A DNA stretch of 44,288 nt from JALZCH01 sp036400075 (GCA_036400075.1 DASWLV010000022.1:1-44288), one strand, 5' to 3'. Shown: positions 25,014-33,119, counted from the first letter of the stretch. The notes: a model not told the origin generated them from the letters alone. Translations and numbers: made by a program.

Positions 25014-25439
25014 ACTATTTATCTCCTGCCGTTTTTGTTATTACCGTTCGGTTATTCCGCCCGCCGCTTTTACCGCCTAACTTTTTGTTTGATTGAATCA
25101 ACTTTTCGGCGCTGCGATTTGGCGAAATATCCAACGCTGAATATCTTCGCTGAAGGACTAAATAAAAGTCTTTGGAAAATTCTTGGAAAATTCTTGGTAA
25201 GTAATCAGGCAGAATAAATAAATAAGATTTTTATCACAGATGGACACAGATAAAAGAAGGATGTTTTTTGATAAAGCAGATTTGATTTCTTCATCTTTCA
25301 TTTATCCTTTTTTAATCCGTGTTTATCTGTGGTTATTTTTACCGATTTATTTTGCTCAATTACTTAATTGATTGATGAAGGAAAAAGCCAATATTCGCCC
25401 GCAGCGTCCGTTGGCTTTTGGGGCTGCGCGAAAGCGGTT
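25014..25439. other. 426-base gene-free region with short repeats
   Basis: No convincing gene on either strand. The region holds a short tandem repeat at about 25172-25197 (unit TTGGAAAATTC, two copies plus part of a third) and the inverted-repeat element at 25235-25331. The promoter of the leftward gene starting at 25013 should also be here. Confidence 0.5.
25235..25331. repeat. Dispersed inverted-repeat element (CACAGATRRACACRGAT ends)
   Basis: CACAGATGGACACAGAT at 25235-25251 faces ATCCGTGTTTATCTGTG at 25315-25331, which is the complement of CACAGATAAACACGGAT. The 63 bases between are AT-rich and also contain roughly matching ATAAA tracts. It looks like a short dispersed intergenic element; this form is known to me from many bacterial genomes, without a known function. 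Confidence 0.6.
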
Positions 25440-26696
25440 TTACAAAGGCGAATCAACTGCGGTTTGCTGAGGCTCGCGCCGTAAGCTTAACCGCTGGCGA
25501 TAGGTCAGTTGTCGCCAAATCCACTCCATCGGACCGTAAGCAAAATATTTCAGCCACAGAGCGCTCACCAATATCTGAAAGAGAAAGATGGCAAGCGCAA
25601 TCAGGGTCGCCGTTCTCGCGCCGATTCTTCCGAACTGAGCGAAACCGTAACCATAAAAAATGAAAACGCAGATTATAGTTTGCAGTAAATAATTGGTCAA
25701 AGCCATGCGCCCGACCGGAGCCAGAAAAGCGAGCAGTCGCCGCCACGCCGCTTTTTGCCACAGCGTTGCGACTAAAGCAATAAAGAAAAGCGCCAGCGCG
25801 GGAACGCCGAAAGCATAGCTGACAACACCCGCAATTCCCGCAGGCGTCGGCGGAATAACTGCTTCTTTTCCCGCCAATGCCGAAAAAGCGACGTTGCCGA
25901 CCAGACCTAAAATGAGTCCGTAAACAAGGACGCGGCGAATGAAAGGCTGATGACCCGATAAATCCTGGAAAAAACCGCGCCGATACGCATAAAACCCCAG
26001 AAGAAACATTGCCAGAATTTTCGGCAAGCGCATATCGAAAATCAAACCGGCATACCTGCCGACGATATATTGCAGGTTAAAATCAGTTATAATTTGCAGG
26101 TAACTGCTTTGCTGAACCTTTCTGACTGCTTCGTTCCAAAAATCCACCTGTCCGGCTTGAAATGCCGCTAAGGCTTCGGGCGGAACAAAGGCGACAAACA
26201 AAATATAAATCAGAAGGTACGTGAGAATAGGAATCACCATCAGCGCGAACGCCCATTTGAGCAGCGCGCCGTTTGTTTTCCTGCGAAACAGAACGAGCAC
26301 AAAACCCATCAAGGCGTAGATGCTCAAGATGTCACCAGCCCACAGCAAATAAGCGTGCAGCAGACCGATGATTAGCAGCCAGAACAAACGCCGTTTGAAA
26401 AGCGAGGCTTTCGCGTCGCCGCGTTCCTCCGCCCGACTGATTTGCAGCGCGAAACCGAAACCGAACAAAAACGAAAAAATCGAATAAAACTTGCCTTCGA
26501 CAAAAAAATGAATCAGAAAATGCGTAATCCGGTCGGCGAAAGGGCTTTGCTCGGCGAGCGCCTGCGGCATCATTCCATAACCGGAAAACCATTGCATGTT
26601 ACCGATCAGAATGCCGCAGATGGCTAATCCGCGCAGCACGTCGAGAATTTCAATGCGTTCCTGCGAAGAAATCGGACTAATTTGGCTTTCAGACAT
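25440..26696 (-). CDS. DUF418 (YeiB-like) membrane protein
   Basis: A 418-residue protein with about 10 membrane helices. The start RIEILDVLRGLAICGILIGN and FFVEGKFYSIFSFLFGFGFA are hallmarks of this family. The C-terminal DUF418 domain has GRMALTNYLLQTIICVFIFY and YGPMEWIWRQLTY. Members are related to acyltransferase-3-type proteins; no proven reaction. The length is typical. It is a single gene on the minus strand between two gene-free stretches. Confidence 0.9.
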   Translation of the reverse strand: MSESQISPISSQERIEILDVLRGLAICGILIGNMQWFSGYGMMPQALAEQSPFADRITHFLIHFFVEGKFYSIFSFLFGFGFALQISRAEERGDAKASLFKRRLFWLLIIGLLHAYLLWAGDILSIYALMGFVLVLFRRKTNGALLKWAFALMVIPILTYLLIYILFVAFVPPEALAAFQAGQVDFWNEAVRKVQQSSYLQIITDFNLQYIVGRYAGLIFDMRLPKILAMFLLGFYAYRRGFFQDLSGHQPFIRRVLVYGLILGLVGNVAFSALAGKEAVIPPTPAGIAGVVSYAFGVPALALFFIALVATLWQKAAWRRLLAFLAPVGRMALTNYLLQTIICVFIFYGYGFAQFGRIGARTATLIALAIFLFQILVSALWLKYFAYGPMEWIWRQLTYRQRLSLRREPQQTAVDSPL

Positions 26697-26760
26697 AATT
26701 TACCTTTTTTGTTTAGCGCATGGGAGTTGATTTTTCTTAATTGTCTTTTCTATTCGCAGG

Positions 26761-27459
26761 TCATTCAAAGCCCGGTTCGGCAGTTGCAGGCGGAAGCCGT
26801 TCATTGAAACCCTTGATTATCAGCCATACCGCAACAGCTATTTGGATCGGAAGCAGCGGCATAGCCATCTCCCCTATGGGGCTATTGCCGAGGAACATCA
26901 TTAACGTGACACCTATGAACTGAGACACGATTCCAATGAGTCCAACGACAGCCAAAGCGCGCGGAATCAGGGCAAAGCGCAAGAGCGAACTGTAAAAGAC
27001 AAATATCCAACCACCTATCGCAACCAACTGCACAGCATGCGCCCATCGCCGCGCCGAAGCGACCGTTGCGCCAGCCACCTGGTACAGCCCGGAATCTGCT
27101 GCGCCTCCGTTCACATACTGCTGGCTCAAAGACAGCATGGACATTACGGTCGCATTTTGTACGGCGTCCAGCGCACAACCGACCACACAGACGGCTAGGA
27201 AGAAAAGTGCCGTCGCGTTGCCGTACCGGCGAAATATCGGAAACATCGTAATGCCGATACTGACGGTGAGCGCAGCGCCGATGAAAGCGATAAACACAGC
27301 CGCGCGTATCTGAAAAGAACTCTCCGCCGCCGCTGTCAGAAAGCCCGGCGAGCCTGCTATGAGCGGTCGCAGCAAAATGAAGGGCATCGTTAGTCCGGCA
27401 ACTAACTGAAACAGCAACAGGATGCCCACAGTTCGCCCGACACTCTTTGCAGATTTCAT
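26761..27459 (-). CDS. DUF4386-type membrane protein
   Basis: A 232-residue integral membrane protein with six helices, beginning SVGRTVGILLLFQLVAG and containing ALDAVQNATVMSMLSL and PRALAVVGLIG. This layout is the DUF4386 pattern; function unknown. I use ATG 27459 because GGGAG lies eight bases upstream; the frame continues to 27534 without a better site. A second DUF4386 gene follows upstream at 27656-28369 on the same strand, so the two may be old paralogues, though they are only weakly alike by eye. Confidence 0.75.
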   Translation of the reverse strand: MKSAKSVGRTVGILLLFQLVAGLTMPFILLRPLIAGSPGFLTAAAESSFQIRAAVFIAFIGAALTVSIGITMFPIFRRYGNATALFFLAVCVVGCALDAVQNATVMSMLSLSQQYVNGGAADSGLYQVAGATVASARRWAHAVQLVAIGGWIFVFYSSLLRFALIPRALAVVGLIGIVSQFIGVTLMMFLGNSPIGEMAMPLLPIQIAVAVWLIIKGFNERLPPATAEPGFE

Positions 27460-27655
27460 AATTGGCTCCCTAGAAGAAGATTTAAGGTAATACTTGGTTA
27501 GCTTTACGGAAAGACGATGAGAAAGTTCCGGCACAATTTGTTACGTGAATAGCAAATCCGGTTGTTTGCCGCTCACTGCCGTTTGACTTGTTCGATACTG
27601 TCGTTATCATTAGACAAATTGCGTTTTCCCGCACGTCGCATTCTAATATTTGTCA

Positions 27656-28369
27656 TTAAACCTTGCTCATCTGCTGTTGTTCTTTTACGCCCTTAATTAA
27701 AAGCCACAAGATAGTCAGAGGCGCGCCCAGAGAATTAAATAACATAGTTAATTGGGTTATTATCGCTGGATAGAATTGCGGGAAGAGTATTTTGGTAAAA
27801 GTATTAATCGGAAAGGCGCAGGCTCCAATCATCAGCAAAACGCCTAAAATTCGCGGAATATATCTTGATTTGATGATGAGCAGCCCGAAGGTAAATAGAT
27901 AAAGCGCCGAAAATAGTTCAATGATTCCTATTCCAAAATTGTTCAGCCTGAGAAATATCATCATCAGGGCGTTAAGCTGCTCCGGTTGAAACGCTTTCAG
28001 GTAATCGGCATTGCTTAAAACTACTAAGGCTCCAAGATTATTAAGCGAATTAACGACGCCTATGGCAACCGTCACCAAAATCGAAATCAATAAAAATGTC
28101 GCTAATGTTTTATTAACTCCCTTAAATAAGCGGAATACCGTCAATCCAAAAAACAACAAAATGATTGCTGAGAAAAGATTGCTCGCAATCGCCATCCGAA
28201 ACAGCGACTCGTTAGCCAAAATATTATTGGCTGTCGCTGCGGCATCTCCAAATACAATCAGTTTTGGGCGAACATACATCAGACTGAAACCCGTCGGAAC
28301 TACGGACAATAACCAAAGTAAGCCTGCGAATCTTGCCGTCTTTTTCAGTGAATTTACTTTTTCTTCCAT
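27656..28369 (-). CDS. DUF4386 family membrane protein
   Basis: A 237-residue membrane protein with six helices. The start KKTARFAGLLWLLSVVPTGF, the middle FRLFKGVNKTLATFLLI and the end SRYIPRILGVLLMIGACAF fit DUF4386. This family is common in Acidobacteriota and Bacteroidota with unknown function. The GC content is lower than in the neighbouring DUF4386 gene. No strong ribosome site is seen before ATG 28369. It is 196 bases from its paralogue and 556 bases from the App1-like gene, so it is probably its own transcript. Confidence 0.85.
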   Translation of the reverse strand: MEEKVNSLKKTARFAGLLWLLSVVPTGFSLMYVRPKLIVFGDAAATANNILANESLFRMAIASNLFSAIILLFFGLTVFRLFKGVNKTLATFLLISILVTVAIGVVNSLNNLGALVVLSNADYLKAFQPEQLNALMMIFLRLNNFGIGIIELFSALYLFTFGLLIIKSRYIPRILGVLLMIGACAFPINTFTKILFPQFYPAIITQLTMLFNSLGAPLTILWLLIKGVKEQQQMSKV

Positions 28370-28925
28370 GTTTTTTTATTTGGTATTTATGCCGTTCTGT
28401 TTTTAATTCGTTTTAGCTGATTCAGGTGGATTAATTCATTGTTTGGAAAAAAATGTATCAGTTAAATAAATCGCTATTTCGTTTTGTTATTTAAGGTTAT
28501 AACTAATGTCCTGATAAAACAGGCTAACGTAAAGATTAAAAAAATGTTCCGACACTTTTTCAACTTAGAGCAAGTTTCAGATAATTGAAACACAATGCGC
28601 TCTATTGCATCTCTTTCGGAAAGTACTTCGACGCAAAGCCATTTTTCTTTAAAACGCAGGGCAAAATCTTTAAAGCAAAATTAGTTTGCTTCGTAAGTTT
28701 TACCGTTGATTTGAGAGCGAGCTTGGCAGGAATCGGAACTGTAAGCCCGCGCGTTCGCAGAGGCGGAATCAGTCGGCAAACAAATCCGCCCTAACAAACC
28801 GCGCGGGCTTACAGTTTTGTGACGCCTCTGCTGTTATTACTTTAGCAGTTATCTTTGCACAACCGTTTCTGAAATGCTCGTTGTGCAGCTTTGAGCTTGC
28901 GCTACTCTGTCAAGGTTATTACTAT
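28370..28925. other. 556-base gene-free region
   Basis: No convincing coding region on either strand. It contains the palindromic element at 28737-28816. The rest is AT-rich and unremarkable. It follows the 3' end of the App1-like gene, so a second integron-type recombination site was looked for here and not found. Confidence 0.5.
28737..28816. repeat. REPIN-like palindromic element
   Basis: The 17-base arms AACTGTAAGCCCGCGCG (28737-28753) and its exact complement (28800-28816) bracket 46 bases. A nested GGCGGA/TCCGCC pair lies inside. This is a GC-rich island in AT-rich surroundings and resembles a REP-doublet, the kind mobilised by RAYT-type transposases. No transposase is in the window. 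Confidence 0.65.
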
Positions 28926-30167
28926 CTACTGCTGATTGCACGGCGGATTCCGGTTTTTCTTATATAAGGGTCTATTCAGCCGCTTTATCATTTCGGACAG
29001 GTTTTCGTAATGACTTTGAGTAGCACAAATTACCGGCTCTACTTTGATTACTTTCATGCCTTCCAGCCGAACCGGATTAACCTCTGCGTCGTTGACAACG
29101 TCGCGAATCCAGATTTCCTGTACTTGTTGAGGATATTTATCCCTGATTAGGTGGTAAACTTCGGGGTCTATCTCGCCGGAATCCCCGATGAGAATAAATT
29201 TCCTGCCGGGGAATTTCTCCATGAGATTAGTTATCTGGGCGACTTTATGCTGATAAGTCTTTGCCAGAGAACCGGAAAGAGTTTGTATAAGAATTGCTCT
29301 TGTATCACTGCCAAGAATGTTTTTGGGGAAGTAACTGAAATGAAATGTGCCCTCCGGGAAACCTCCGGTACCGCTGATAAGAAAATCATATATTGGACCA
29401 TACAACTGCCAGGGACCGCCGGAGATATAATGGAAAGGAACATCGCCCCTCTCCTTATACATATCTGCCATACCCGCTGCGGCGACAAAATCGCGGCAGA
29501 AAGTGTTTCTAAGGACAATCTCTTTCCCGCTTGGAATCTGAGTCACTTTGATAGTATCGTCTATGTCTGTGACAACGGATACTCCCTCCTGTTCGATGAG
29601 CCTGATTCTTCCTTTTCCGGTATGATCTTTTGAGACGGCATGGTAAGTTAGCCATCCTTGAGGCGATCCCTGACTATCCAACAACTTGCGAGTCTTTGCT
29701 TCGGATAATCTTAACTCGATCTGAATAAGACCGTTAACATCGCTTTTCCCAAGTTGGTACTGCTCCTTGTCAGGATCGGAGTCGAATTGAATTGTGATCT
29801 TCTCATTAAATTTATCCTTGTCCGGAAAATCGCCAATCCGAAATTCGAGATTATCTATTTCCTGTCCATCACACTTAACTTTTCTTTGTGCCAATTTGGT
29901 AATAAACTCGGATACCGATTCTCGATTTTCATGTGCCCAACCGCGTATAGGAATGAGCCAATCCGCTCCGTCCCGGTAGCCATAAGCAGGATAGAAAGTT
30001 ACTTCAATCCCTTCCTGAACAGTTTCCCTTCTAAGGTCATTCCGGTCTGCGACTGTCACCGACTCATTATGGCTAGCATTATTTCCGTGCGAGCTTTCAT
30101 TTGAGTTTTTGGAACAGACACTGAAAATCAAAACTGGAAGAATAACTGGAAAGATAAAACGAAACAT
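28926..30167 (-). CDS. App1-like (DUF2183) phosphatase with secretion signal
   Basis: A 413-residue protein. Residues 1-18 form a hydrophobic signal segment (MFRFIFPVILPVLIFSVC) with a poor lipobox before Cys18. The N-terminal half (45-195) is a beta-rich domain. The catalytic domain starts at VVTDIDDTIKVTQI (Asp201, Asp203, Thr205: DxDxT), followed by FHYISGGPWQLYG and FILIGDSGEIDPEVY. This is the DUF2183 domain of yeast App1, a Mg-dependent phosphatidate phosphatase of the HAD type. It is probably exported and may act on membrane lipid. The start is ATG 30167 after GGAGGAG. It lies directly beyond the integron site at 30291 and could be a second cassette. Confidence 0.88.
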   Translation of the reverse strand: MFRFIFPVILPVLIFSVCSKNSNESSHGNNASHNESVTVADRNDLRRETVQEGIEVTFYPAYGYRDGADWLIPIRGWAHENRESVSEFITKLAQRKVKCDGQEIDNLEFRIGDFPDKDKFNEKITIQFDSDPDKEQYQLGKSDVNGLIQIELRLSEAKTRKLLDSQGSPQGWLTYHAVSKDHTGKGRIRLIEQEGVSVVTDIDDTIKVTQIPSGKEIVLRNTFCRDFVAAAGMADMYKERGDVPFHYISGGPWQLYGPIYDFLISGTGGFPEGTFHFSYFPKNILGSDTRAILIQTLSGSLAKTYQHKVAQITNLMEKFPGRKFILIGDSGEIDPEVYHLIRDKYPQQVQEIWIRDVVNDAEVNPVRLEGMKVIKVEPVICATQSHYENLSEMIKRLNRPLYKKNRNPPCNQQ

Positions 30168-30285
30168 TTTCTTCTCCTCCGATCCTGGCAAACAAATGCG
30201 CAGATTATGCTGTGCATAAACCGCTATACTTGAACATCCCCGAATGCGTGAAGTCTTAAATTTCCTCTTGGAATTTGTGTGAGCA

Positions 30286-30494
30286 GCTAACGCCCGAATC
30301 TGCACAAGCTTCTGAAATAATGGCAATGGTTATGCTGTTGTTCATAATAGATTTAACAGATGGCTAATTTATTATTGCGAAGAATCATTCTTCGTACATA
30401 CAAAATTCATCTGTTATGAAGCGTAACAAAGCCTTCAATCTTGCGGATGAAAGACAAGCTCATTCCGCTCCGGTTGAATGAGTTGTTAGGTGTC
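30286..30494 (-). other. attC-like site of the integron cassette
   Basis: On the minus strand, GACACCTAAC (30494-30485) begins and CGTTAGC (30292-30286) ends this site. AACTCATTCAACCGGAGC follows the left core and TTCGGGCGTTAG forms the right end; both look like known attC ends. The left core is the exact complement of the cassette's first bases at 31455-31446, as attC logic requires. At about 209 bases it is longer than usual (57-141), owing to a palindrome at 30341-30420. Confidence 0.7.
30341..30420. repeat. Palindrome inside the attC-like site
   Basis: The outer arms TTCATAA...AACAGATG (30341-30362, with a 7-base insertion) and CATCTGTTATGAA (30408-30420) enclose a centre CGAAGAATCATTCTTCG (30378-30394) that is itself a perfect palindrome around one base. 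It accounts for the excess length of the attC. Confidence 0.75.
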
Positions 30495-30504
30495 GTTGTT
30501 TCGA

Positions 30505-31401
30505 TTAAGTACTATCTAAACCTCTATGCTCCTTTAATAGTCCATAGAACTCTGGCGGGAATTTTTCCAATAGCGAATCATTATCTAGAGCAGTATCCAT
30601 CTTGGAAATCAATTGACGCTCTGTTACATATCTAGCGACAACATGTTGCATAGATTTCAAATAATCTAAAATTTCGCCTTTATGTTTTCTAAGCTCATAC
30701 ATCGTGGGCAGATAATGTTCATGAGCATATTCAGAAATATGTGTACTTATACAATCATCATTATAATCAGGCGTTACTGTAGAAAAATTGAGTACAGAGG
30801 TTGTCCGTTTAAGTAACCTCAGCTCTCTTTTAATGTCTTCTAAACACTCTAACATATACACCTCAGAGGAAACTTCCTTGCTCTGAAGGTGAGACACTTT
30901 ATATTCACCGAAGCTCCTTAAAAAGGTGGAATATTTGGGGTCAGAGTCAGCTTTTTGATATGTAGCAGTTATCTTATCCGCCAATTTCTCTTTGAAGGCT
31001 AAAATCTTAGTAAATCTAAGGTCATGTGGATATTCGAGATGCTCTATAACGGAGGTGTCAAAAGAGTAATTGGTAAGATCGTCTTTAACGATAATTGTAG
31101 GCTTGTCAAACGCAAGCCTCATACCCAATTCAAACATTACGTTGGGATTCTTTCCGCTAACATCACATACTACTACCTGATTATTGTAGATATTTTGAAC
31201 TATTCTTTTCTGAATAATACCGATGTCATCAGCATCGCTAACCAAGTTAGGGTCAAAATTCGCTGCCAAGATTGCATCCCGAAAGATGGATAGTACTTCA
31301 CTCCAATGCTCAGATGGGTAACCATCTATAGCTGAGATAGGCATGATTATTCCACATACCGGCTTAGAATCATCTGATGACTTCTGACTATCTTCCGACA
31401 T
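30505..31401 (-). CDS. Integron cassette protein with TIR / deoxyribosyltransferase-like N-terminal domain
   Basis: A 298-residue protein. Residues 14-130 follow the flavodoxin-like pattern of TIR and nucleoside-2-deoxyribosyltransferase-like domains: CGIIMPIS first strand, IYNNQVVVCDVSGKNPNVMF (71-90) and ELGMRLAFDKPTIIVKDD (91-108). Glu91 in the NPNVxxELG block is the expected catalytic acid. Residues 135-298 are helical and charged with no family I recognise. TIR-like domains of this kind cleave NAD or nucleotides, often in phage defence (established for TIR; inference here). The gene is AT-rich and lies in a cassette bounded by matching recombination sites. No partner gene is present. A housekeeping hydrolase cannot be excluded. 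Confidence 0.75.
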   Translation of the reverse strand: MSEDSQKSSDDSKPVCGIIMPISAIDGYPSEHWSEVLSIFRDAILAANFDPNLVSDADDIGIIQKRIVQNIYNNQVVVCDVSGKNPNVMFELGMRLAFDKPTIIVKDDLTNYSFDTSVIEHLEYPHDLRFTKILAFKEKLADKITATYQKADSDPKYSTFLRSFGEYKVSHLQSKEVSSEVYMLECLEDIKRELRLLKRTTSVLNFSTVTPDYNDDCISTHISEYAHEHYLPTMYELRKHKGEILDYLKSMQHVVARYVTERQLISKMDTALDNDSLLEKFPPEFYGLLKEHRGLDST

Positions 31402-31621
31402 AATATGCCCTTTATAGTTGGTTATTCAGGTAAATTCAACATTCAGACACCTAACTTATGATTGACCGGAATGATTCCGGTAGGCACTCTAATTTCGTGT
31501 ATTGTCTGTAATGATTCTGGATAATACACCGAAAATCGTTTATTATCCAGAATCATTACAGACAATAACCTTATATGCGGAATCAAAATAAACCATTTTG
31601 TCTGCATTGACAATGAAATTT
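31402..31621. other. Presumed attI / promoter region with two strong palindromes
   Basis: This region separates the cassette gene from the integrase remnant. The minus-strand core GTTAGGTGTC (31455-31446) is the insertion point. ACCGGAATGATTCCGGT (31465-31481) is a perfect palindrome. At 31501-31526 and 31541-31566, 26-base arms are exact complements around 14 bases. No gene ends here, so these are not ordinary terminators. Confidence 0.6.
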
Positions 31622-31944
31622 ATGGAACAAAAGCCTAAATTATTGGAATAGGTTAGAGCCGTTGCCAGAGCGCGACATCCGAGCCATAAAACGGAAGACG
31701 TTTATCACAATTTTATTAAGCGTTATATTCTCTTTCACAACAAACGTCATCCGAAAGATATAGGCGTGGAGGAAATTACGTCATTTCTCACGCTTTTAGC
31801 AGGCGTTGCCAAGCATTTACTCAAAAATCATTCAACATCAACACAGTGCAGGAACTGTTAGAACACAAAGACGGGCGGACGACGCAGATTTATGCTCACG
31901 TTTTAAAATCCAAATTCGTCGTGAAAAGTACGCTCGACGTTTGA
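31622..31944 (+). pseudogene. intI: Integron integrase remnant (tyrosine recombinase)
   Basis: From ATG 31622 the frame reads MEQKPKLLE, then TAG (31649-31651) where IntI has Gln, then VRAVARARHPSHKTEDVYHN and FIKRYILFHNKRHPKDIGVE, the N-terminal DNA-binding domain of IntI. It continues to LTLLAGVAK. The sequence then jumps, in another frame, to NINTVQELLEHKDGRTTQIY and AHVLKSKFVVKSTLDV with a stop at 31942-31944, the IntI C-terminus with its nucleophile Tyr. About two-thirds of the protein, including the Arg/Lys/His catalytic residues, is gone. It is thus inactivated by a stop, a deletion and a frameshift. It is 323 bases instead of roughly 960. Confidence 0.9.
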
Positions 31945-31948
31945 ATTT

Positions 31949-32980
31949 TTACTCTGCGTTCAAAACCTGCGCGACGGTTTCTTTTTTTAAGCCTTTGCCG
32001 CGTTTCTTGCGGTTGTTGTAATCGGAAAGCGAGATTTGCGGATCGCGCCAGGCGTCGAGCAGCCCGACTTGATGGACGCATTGAATCGTGCAGGTCGGCG
32101 CACACCATTTTTCGGTGATGTATTCGCGCTCGAAATCAGCCATCGTGTAATCTGCGAGCGGAATTCCAGGCGTGCCGCGCTGCTGCGAACACCAGTTGAC
32201 GATTCCCATTTCGTCAATGTAGAGATAGCGCGAACCCGCGCGGCAGCGCCAATTGTATTCTTTGCCGCCAACCAGATCGTTTTGAAACCAATTCCAGCGT
32301 GCATAACTGCGCGAGCCTAAATTTTTAACCGCCCAATAAATTTCCGATTCGCGCTCGCCCAGAGGCTTTAATAAGCCGTCGTTATCGTGAATGACGCCGA
32401 CAGTCGAAGAAAAGCCAAGCTCGACGGCGCGTTTGCCAATCGTCAAAGCGTCTTCGGGATTTTTGACGCCGCTGCCTAAAACGGAATTGATATTTACTTT
32501 AAATTTGGCGTGTTCTTTCAAATTTTGCAGCTTTTTGTCCAAAACTTTGAGGCTTTTTTTGGAAACTTCATCCGGTATAACGTTGTCAATCGAAATTTGC
32601 AGATAATCGAGACCGGCTTCGTTTAGTTTCTTGATTTTGTCGGGCTGAAAATAATAGCCGTTGGAAATTAAACCGGCAATCATTCCTTTTGAGCGAATGT
32701 AAGCGATAATTTCAAATATTTGCGGGTGCATCATCGGCTCGCCCCCGGAAATAGTGACGACCGACGTGCCAAGCTCGGCGAGCTTGTCAAAACGGCGCTT
32801 CATTTCGTCGAGCGGAACCGGCTCGCTCGTTTTGTCGTACTCGTTGCAATAAGTGCAAGCCAGATTGCAGCGCCGCATCGGAACCACGTGCGCCAAAACG
32901 ACGTGCCGTGTCGAAAGAAAAGCGCGGGTTGTGTGTTTGACTCCGCGCACGAATCTGCTTAATTTACTCGCTTTGCTCAT
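31949..32980 (-). CDS. Radical SAM protein with C-terminal cysteine cluster
   Basis: A 343-residue radical SAM enzyme. RCNLACTYCNEY carries the 4Fe-4S site (Cys38, Cys42, Cys45), and SGGEPMMHP at 78-86 is the SAM-binding motif. The C-terminal part has Cys246, Cys264, Cys293, Cys297 and Cys301 (KWCAPTCTIQCVHQ), which is SPASM/twitch-like and probably binds an extra cluster. Such enzymes often modify peptides or cofactors, but no peptide substrate gene is visible, so the reaction is unknown. HpnH is an alternative name sometimes used for this shape; I do not see enough to support it. Its stop is five bases from the integrase remnant end, and the two converge. The gene appears to be native chromosome. 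Confidence 0.85.
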   Translation of the reverse strand: MSKASKLSRFVRGVKHTTRAFLSTRHVVLAHVVPMRRCNLACTYCNEYDKTSEPVPLDEMKRRFDKLAELGTSVVTISGGEPMMHPQIFEIIAYIRSKGMIAGLISNGYYFQPDKIKKLNEAGLDYLQISIDNVIPDEVSKKSLKVLDKKLQNLKEHAKFKVNINSVLGSGVKNPEDALTIGKRAVELGFSSTVGVIHDNDGLLKPLGERESEIYWAVKNLGSRSYARWNWFQNDLVGGKEYNWRCRAGSRYLYIDEMGIVNWCSQQRGTPGIPLADYTMADFEREYITEKWCAPTCTIQCVHQVGLLDAWRDPQISLSDYNNRKKRGKGLKKETVAQVLNAE

Positions 32981-33067
32981 TCTACTTCGGAAAACAATCG
33001 GGAGATTAGCTATAAAGCCGCAATTATAAAGGTTTCAGGCAATGTTTTTCAAATTGCGGCAAAAAGA

Positions 33068-33100
33068 AAAAGGCTTTGACGCTTCGAGCCAAAGCCTTTT
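33068..33100 (-). terminator. Intrinsic terminator after the lolA-like gene
   Basis: Arms AAAAGGCTTTG (33068-33078) and CAAAGCCTTTT (33090-33100) flank 11 bases that hold a further GCT/AGC pair. Read on the minus strand, the stem is followed by a T-rich run. It is 20 bases past the lolA-like stop at 33120. Confidence 0.9.
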
Positions 33101-33119
33101 CTCCAAAAATTATTTATTT

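Larger units (their letters stand above)
30291..31944. mobile_element. Relict integron: one cassette, attI-like region, broken integrase
   Basis: From left to right: attC-like site, a leftward cassette gene, a presumed attI region rich in palindromes, and the rightward integrase remnant. In all integrons intI points away from the array and the first cassette abuts attI, as here. The cassette runs from 31454 to 30291 on the minus strand (1164 bases). The integrase is dead, so the cassette is now fixed unless another integrase acts in trans. Confidence 0.75.

Noticed and set aside
28515..28535. GGCTAACG as a second attC end after the App1-like gene
   Set aside because: The complementary left core expected from the cassette start (GAGCAGCTAAC) is not found between it and the gene.
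31501..31566. The 26-bp hairpin as an ordinary terminator
   Set aside because: Both neighbouring genes start, not end, beside it, so there is no transcript for it to terminate.
31806..32021. A plus-strand frame at the integrase end
   Set aside because: The amino-acid sequence in this frame matches nothing, while the neighbouring frame gives the IntI C-terminus.
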